Source: GCA-2794515 sp034436155 (GTDB taxonomy: Bacteria > Chloroflexota > Anaerolineae > Aggregatilineales > Phototrophicaceae). Taken from it: DNA of 64,000 nucleotides. Location of the stretch: the NCBI GenBank assembly GCA_034436155.1, contig DAOTVP010000021.1, positions 3,655 to 67,654 on the forward strand, written 5' to 3'. The first letter of the stretch is position 1; each line of letters starts with the position of its first letter. The notes under the pieces were generated by a model, which saw only the letters and a list, made by a program, of their open reading frames with translations, did no database searches and was not told where the DNA came from. Made by a program: the position numbers and the translations under genes. This document shows, one piece after another, positions 61,438 through 64,000 of this stretch.

Positions 61438-62259
61438 ATGGATAGTATCATGCAACAAATCGGCGAAGCCCTATCGCCTATATTCGGCACGTTTGACCCC
61501 GTACTGGTTGGGCGCTTGTTTTTGGTGTTGATACTCTGTGGGGCGATTGGGTTTGAACGGTCTGGGCATGAACGGGCGAGTGGTTTTCGCCCACACATTT
61601 TAGTTGGGTTAGGGGCTTGCCTGATGACGATGGCGGGCGCGTATGCTTTTCCGATCTCTGAATTTCATGACCCGATGCGTGTCGCCAGTTATGTGGTGTC
61701 GGGCATCGGCTTTTTGGGGGCGGGTGCGATTTTGCGACACGGCACGATGGTGCGCGGACTCACCACCGCCGCCACCATTTGGGGCGCATCGGGTATCGGT
61801 ATTGCCTGTGGTGTGGGGCTAGGTTGGTTAGCGATCATCGTTACCATCTTGGTCTTATTTACACTCATGATTTTAGACGACCTCGAAGACCGTTGGCGCG
61901 GAAATAATACCACCAACGAATTACGCATCCATCTACATGATGTGAATAAAGGGGTTGGCAAGGCGCTCACGGCATTAGAACGACTTGGTTTATCGATTCG
62001 CTCCGCTAACCTCGCATTAGGCGCGGGGCAGACGGGTATTTTGCGTGTTGAATTAACCCGCCCAATGAGCGCCGATTATCTCACGCATGTCGTGAATCAA
62101 TTGTTGGGGGTGAAAACCATCCAACGGATAGATACCAGCAGTGTGCAGATGGAACTGGCGCAACAAGCATCATCGGAACAACCGAAACCGTTGGATAAAG
62201 ACTTGCTCAAAGATTTGAACGACACGGATGACCGCAACGGCAAATATCCAATTGATTAA
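61438..62259 (+). CDS. MgtC/SapB family membrane protein
   Basis: 273 residues. Four or five helices with the conserved GAIGFERSGHERASGFRPHI, LGACLMTMAG, VSGIGFLGAGAIL and VRGLTTAATIWGASGIGIA, then a cytosolic ACT-like domain from ~165. MgtC proteins act in magnesium limitation and acid stress. Together with DUF1003 a magnesium-related operon is likely. Its stop shares TTAA with the convergent rluE-like gene. Confidence 0.92.
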   Translation: MDSIMQQIGEALSPIFGTFDPVLVGRLFLVLILCGAIGFERSGHERASGFRPHILVGLGACLMTMAGAYAFPISEFHDPMRVASYVVSGIGFLGAGAILRHGTMVRGLTTAATIWGASGIGIACGVGLGWLAIIVTILVLFTLMILDDLEDRWRGNNTTNELRIHLHDVNKGVGKALTALERLGLSIRSANLALGAGQTGILRVELTRPMSADYLTHVVNQLLGVKTIQRIDTSSVQMELAQQASSEQPKPLDKDLLKDLNDTDDRNGKYPID

Positions 62260-62852
62260 CGCCTGCGGGACATAAAATCTTTGAGATACTGTTCTTCTTG
62301 GGCAGTTGCACGCCGATATTCGCCTGCTTTTAACCCGTCTATGGTGATGATGCCAATCGAATAACGGATGATTCGCAATGTCGGATGCCCGACATGCGCC
62401 GTCATACGCCGCACCTGCCGATTTTTGCCTTCTGTGAGGGTCAATTTGAGCCATGTGGTGGGGATATTCGCCCGATACCGAATCGGCACAGGACGGTCTG
62501 GAATATCGGGCGGGGGGATGATTTCGGCTTGAATGGGGCGCGTGAGTCCATCGCGCAATTCCACACCTTCGCGTAATTTTTGCAACGCCGTTTCATCGGG
62601 CGCACCATCCACCTGCACCCAATACGTGCGCGGATGGGCGTAGGCGGGGTCGGTGAGCCGATAGCTCAGTTTGCCCCAATCGGTCAGGAGCAACAAGCCC
62701 TCCGAATCCATATCCAAGCGCCCCGCCGCATACACCCCTTCATGGGGGATATAATCGGCGAGGGTGGGTCGGTTTTCTTCATCGGTGAATTTGGTGAGGA
62801 CACCGTAGGGTTTATGAAATAGCAAAATTTTGGGGTGATGTTCACGGCGCAT
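62256..62852 (-). CDS. Pseudouridine synthase, RluE-like
   Basis: 198 residues, RsuA/RluB/RluE family without the N-terminal S4 domain, which points to RluE (23S rRNA). ILLFHKPYGVLTKFTDEENR, the catalytic AAGRLDMDSEGLLLLTDWG with its Asp, and LKLTLTEGKNRQVRRMTAHV are all conserved. Cytosolic. Confidence 0.9.
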   Translation of the reverse strand: MRREHHPKILLFHKPYGVLTKFTDEENRPTLADYIPHEGVYAAGRLDMDSEGLLLLTDWGKLSYRLTDPAYAHPRTYWVQVDGAPDETALQKLREGVELRDGLTRPIQAEIIPPPDIPDRPVPIRYRANIPTTWLKLTLTEGKNRQVRRMTAHVGHPTLRIIRYSIGIITIDGLKAGEYRRATAQEEQYLKDFMSRRR

Positions 62853-62903
62853 GAGAATCCTATTGTGATATATGTGGATGTCTGTTTTATGGGCGGAATT
62901 TTA

Positions 62904-63013
62904 GGGCGGATATATGCTTCGCTAATCCGCCCGTACACGCCTAAGATAAAATTTACAAGTCAACATTATGGTGTATGTAGGGGACGATTAGCGCGAAGCG
63001 CGTATATCGTCCC
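62904..63013. repeat. Paired-hairpin element, copy 6
   Basis: Hairpins 62904-62932 (GGGCGGAT/ATCCGCCC, ATA/CTA loop) and 62981-63013 (GGGACGAT/ATCGTCCC on the minus strand, ATA/CTA loop, perfect CGCGCTTCGCG top). Feet GTACGGG and GTAGGGG both face the centre. Between rluE-like and penicillin-binding protein genes. Confidence 0.85.
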
Positions 63014-63073
63014 TCTTGTGTTAGGTGTATGGGCATGATAATTTACGTCCATACGAGGTTAGAAATTACAGCA

Positions 63074-64000
63074 TCACGGCGGTGCGAGTGTTGGTGTTGG
63101 CACGAGTGTATCGAATGGCAACGGCGTGATGAAATCGGCGGGGGTGGCAATCGGCACAAATGGCGTGCTGGTCGGGACGGGTGGCGGTGTGGCTGTTGCG
63201 GGCGGGTTATTGACCGTCACAGGTGTGACATAGGTGATGAACCCGTTGTAGGCGTTGTTGGCGAACACCGTCAGGCGCAAATTATAACTGCCATTGGCAA
63301 CGGTGCGCGTATCCCATTGTCCGAGTGTCGAATTGGCATTGGGTTGGAGGGTTGTACTCGGCGAGCCAATCATCTGATAATTTTCTGTGCCAGCAGGCGC
63401 AAATTCGAGTTGATAGCGTCCAAAATCGGGCGCATTGACCTGCCCCAAAATCGAGACGACACCTTGTATCGTCACACCGCCCGCAGGGCTAGAGATCGCC
63501 CCAACAGGAATGGGTGTATTGGCATCGCACGAAGCAGTGGGGGGTGGCGCAATCGGCACGACTAACCCGACTCGTTGGGCATAGGCATTGCCTTGCGCGG
63601 TGGTGTTAATCCATGTAATCGCCGATGGGTCGTTGATGCTGGCGAATGTCGCCGTGATGCGATGATTCGGGCAGAAATCGTTGGCGATCAACCCCGACCA
63701 GCTATCCACCGTCAAGGTTTGGACGAGTGTTTGTTGCGGTGGGATGAGTGATGTGGCGAAATATTCGTTGCGAATATTGGCGCAATTGGTCAAATTGGGC
63801 GAGCCTGTATCGGCGCACACTTGCGAATTGACCACATTGGCGGGTGGGCTAAATTTGAGTGGCGGATTATTTTCCAGCGCCGCCCGCATGACCTGATTCC
63901 ACAGTGGCGCGGCACCATTAAACCCGACAATATTATTCAAAATGGGTGTATCATCAAATGTCCCCAACCACACGCCAACGACACGGTTATGGGTGAAGCC
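63074..64000 (-). CDS. Penicillin-binding protein C-terminal part (cut by window edge)
   Basis: The frame is open to the right edge, so only the last ~308 residues are seen. THNRVVGVWLG followed by NNIVGFNGAAPLWNQVMRAA is the end of the transpeptidase domain of class A penicillin-binding proteins. It is followed by ~70 residues, then an Ig-like domain (GVVSILGQVNAPDFGRYQLE, then VANGSYNLRLTVFANN) and a Pro/Thr-rich tail. The Ig-like domain is the same as that of the SH3b/CARDB proteins at 34877 and 36273. Extracytoplasmic peptidoglycan crosslinking. Confidence 0.87.
   Translation of the reverse strand, partial: GFTHNRVVGVWLGTFDDTPILNNIVGFNGAAPLWNQVMRAALENNPPLKFSPPANVVNSQVCADTGSPNLTNCANIRNEYFATSLIPPQQTLVQTLTVDSWSGLIANDFCPNHRITATFASINDPSAITWINTTAQGNAYAQRVGLVVPIAPPPTASCDANTPIPVGAISSPAGGVTIQGVVSILGQVNAPDFGRYQLEFAPAGTENYQMIGSPSTTLQPNANSTLGQWDTRTVANGSYNLRLTVFANNAYNGFITYVTPVTVNNPPATATPPPVPTSTPFVPIATPADFITPLPFDTLVPTPTLAPP

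Noticed and set aside
1..64000. CRISPR arrays, rRNA genes, insertion sequences with transposase, integrases
   Set aside because: Looked for by reading repeats and proteins; none seen.

Overview
The window looks like a chromosomal segment of a Chloroflexota bacterium, probably Anaerolineae. This is an inference from gene content, since no rRNA or marker phylogeny could be run. The signs are two eukaryotic-type Ser/Thr kinases (one fused to an AAA ATPase and TPRs, one to a PD40 propeller), tandem secreted SH3b/CARDB proteins, a penicillin-binding protein with a Pro/Thr-rich tail, several GT-C-like membrane proteins, and base composition near 50% GC. Most of it is ordinary housekeeping and envelope gene content, with accessory islets between the operons.

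Layout. 1-6.5 kb: a YfhO-like membrane protein cut by the window edge and carrying an in-frame palindromic insertion, a decayed RelE-type toxin-antitoxin pair, surE, a PIN-toxin/antitoxin pair, a membrane protein of unknown role, and an MNT nucleotidyltransferase whose HEPN partner appears lost. 6.5-15 kb: amidase, glutaredoxin-like protein, a hydrolase without its nucleophile, a short secreted protein with a broken signal peptide frame, the kinase-AAA-TPR regulator, trehalose synthase behind a LacI-type operator, and a small unknown gene behind an attenuator-like hairpin. 15-24 kb: murJ and rfaE2 (overlapping), the ATP sulfurylase/APS kinase fusion, manA, kinase-PD40, a GntR regulator and two small linked unknowns. 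24-34 kb: a BMP-type nucleoside/sugar ABC transporter (ATPase and two permeases, the first with a very large extra domain), holA, GlsB-like protein, histidine kinase and two PD40 proteins. 34-43 kb: three tandem SH3b/CARDB paralogues, an ABC-2-like membrane protein, a TPR protein and clpC. 43-52 kb: FkbM-like methyltransferase, two GT-C proteins, ribosomal protein S1 with a structured leader, prmC, a class V aminotransferase and a coiled-coil membrane protein. 52-56 kb: an accessory islet in which a DUF6883/DUF4926 pair sits between two copies of the 5' end of a thioesterase gene, then ridA, a LAGLIDADG protein and tRNA-Leu(CAA). 56-64 kb: ECF sigma and anti-sigma factors, flavin reductase, aromatic amino acid hydroxylase, a P450 pseudogene, DUF1003 plus MgtC, RluE-type pseudouridine synthase, and the C-terminal part of a penicillin-binding protein.

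The most interesting signal is a family of dispersed paired hairpins in six intergenic regions. Each hairpin has an outer stem of about 8 bp whose sequence differs from copy to copy but stays paired, an almost invariant ATA/CTA internal loop, and a GTA-type foot facing the centre of the pair. This resembles REP/BIME elements mobilised by RAYT transposases, but no RAYT gene is in the window. Other signals are the direct-repeat-flanked DUF6883/DUF4926 cassette, the oversized ABC permease, the in-frame palindromic insertion at the left edge, and an extracytoplasmic domain shared by the penicillin-binding protein and two SH3b/CARDB proteins. There are also several decaying toxin-antitoxin or enzyme genes.
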